Shown here: in pieces, positions 37,241-37,644 of the stretch | How positions within the stretch are numbered: the first letter of the stretch is position 1 | How the letters are laid out: each line of letters starts with the position of its first letter | Source: DATAAZ01 sp036259875 | GTDB taxonomy: Bacteria > Actinomycetota > Thermoleophilia > Gaiellales > Gaiellaceae | Length of the DNA: 37,644 nucleotides | Direction of reading: 5' to 3' | Assembly: GCA_036259875.1 (NCBI GenBank) | Contig: DATAAZ010000022.1 | Coordinates: 1 to 37,644 of the forward strand | The notes under the pieces: generated by a model | Told to the model about the DNA's origin: nothing | Database searches by the model: none | Seen by the model: the letters and a program-made list of their open reading frames with translations, nothing else | Position numbers and translations under genes: made by a program

Positions 37241-37644
37241 GTCACCGCGTCGTGGCCGTCCTCTCCGCGCGCGGGAAGACGACGGACGAGCTGATCGCCG
37301 CGGCCGAGGAGGTCTCGCCGACGCCCGACCCGCGCGAGATGGACATGCTGCTCTCGACCGGCGAGCGGATCTCCTGCGCGCTCGCGGCCATCGTGATCAA
37401 CGACCTAGGGCACCAGGCGATCTCGCTGACGGGGTCCCAGGCCGGGATCGTCACCGACACCTCGCACACCAAGGCGCGCATCCTCGACGTGCGCGGCGAC
37501 CGCATCCGCAGCGCCCTGGAGGAGGACCGGATCGTCCTCGTCGCCGGCTTCCAGGGCGTCTCGACGGCCAAGGACGTCACCACACTCGGCCGCGGCGGGT
37601 CGGACACCACGGCCGTCGCGCTCGCCGCCGCCATGGAGGCGGAG
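37225..37644 (+). CDS. Second aspartokinase fragment, opposite strand
   Basis: Reads AREQGHRVVAVLSARGKTTD, then LLSTGERISCALAAIVINDL, LTGSQAGIVTDTSHTKARIL, IVLVAGFQGVSTAKDVTTLG and RGGSDTTAVALAAAMEAE to the window edge. This is the middle of an aspartokinase kinase domain, overlapping and extending upstream of the part kept in lysC. Where both copies overlap they differ (for example ALEEDRIVLVAG against ALDEGKIVLVAG), so it is a homologous but different sequence. It has no start codon: similarity begins within the protein at 37225. It is probably foreign sequence joined at the contig end. Confidence 0.8.
37531..37566 (+). repeat. 36-bp inverted repeat, copy 2
   Basis: Same 36 bases as 37160-37195 in the opposite orientation, inside the second aspartokinase fragment. 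The identity reflects a conserved protein segment and may have guided a wrong assembly join. Confidence 0.8.

Noticed and set aside
37160..37566. Programmed DNA inversion switching aspartokinase halves
   Set aside because: No recombinase site features are seen, neither orientation restores a start codon, and the repeat is a conserved coding segment; a chimeric join fits better.
1..37644. CRISPR arrays, rRNA genes, tRNA genes, insertion sequences and phage genes
   Set aside because: No regular spaced repeats, tRNA-like GTTCGAATCC cores with matching stems, or transposase or phage proteins were found. The two tyrosine recombinases look chromosomal.

Overview
The window is about 37.6 kb of very GC-rich DNA with dense, short-spaced genes, frequent GTG and TTG starts, and almost no Shine-Dalgarno sequences. 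Together with a fused MoaD-MoaE protein, actinobacterial-style acyl-CoA carboxylase subunits and tandem GNAT proteins, this suggests a high-GC actinobacterium, possibly of the Thermoleophilia type, perhaps a metagenome-assembled contig. That placement is inference from gene content and base composition; no marker gene was compared.

Layout. 1-4.3 kb: a fused molybdopterin synthase, divergent from a methylmalonyl-CoA mutase catalytic subunit, a decayed acetyltransferase, and a propionyl-CoA carboxylase-type beta subunit. 4.4-9.2 kb, minus strand: a membrane GGDEF/HD-GYP cyclic-di-GMP protein, a 31-residue membrane peptide, a secreted NlpC/P60 hydrolase, a tandem GNAT protein and a CDP-alcohol phosphatidyltransferase; a small carboxylase-epsilon-like ORF runs on the other strand. 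9.3-12 kb: the biotin carboxylase/biotin carrier alpha subunit and a sucrase/ferredoxin-like protein. 11.9-13.6 kb: a minus-strand island with a JmjC/cupin oxygenase, an Asp/Thr-rich 60-residue peptide with one of the strongest ribosome binding sites in the window, and the fossil of an ABC exporter. 13.6-17.7 kb: a conserved protein of unknown function, sucC-sucD and a PLP aminotransferase. 17.7-21.4 kb: cupin, MarR regulator divergent from yceI and an FMN reductase, a Cys-rich mini-protein and a PDZ-Lon protease. 21.4-25.1 kb: icd-mdh divergent from citrate synthase and a HEAT-like protein. 25.1-27.8 kb: two tandem tyrosine recombinases and a DUF2071 protein. 27.9-33.6 kb: pckA, sdhA, sdhB and an HdrB-like (CCG) subunit. 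33.8-35.3 kb: a membrane-anchored metallophosphoesterase and a GNAT protein. 35.4-37.6 kb: asd and an aspartokinase that stops at a head-to-head junction with part of a second aspartokinase.

How the genes work together: citrate synthase, isocitrate dehydrogenase, malate dehydrogenase, succinyl-CoA synthetase, succinate dehydrogenase and PEP carboxykinase give much of the TCA cycle plus its gluconeogenic exit. Carboxylase alpha and beta (possibly epsilon) subunits with methylmalonyl-CoA mutase would feed propionyl-CoA into succinyl-CoA; the cobalamin-binding mutase subunit and the epimerase are not in the window.

The most consistent signal not explained by the genes is a -10 hexamer (TAGATT, TACGAT, TAGGGT, CACAAT and similar) lying 6-9 bases before the start codon of about 17 genes, which marks leaderless transcription. 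The most unusual gene group is the acidic peptide / JmjC oxygenase / dead ABC exporter island. The right end is probably an assembly chimera.
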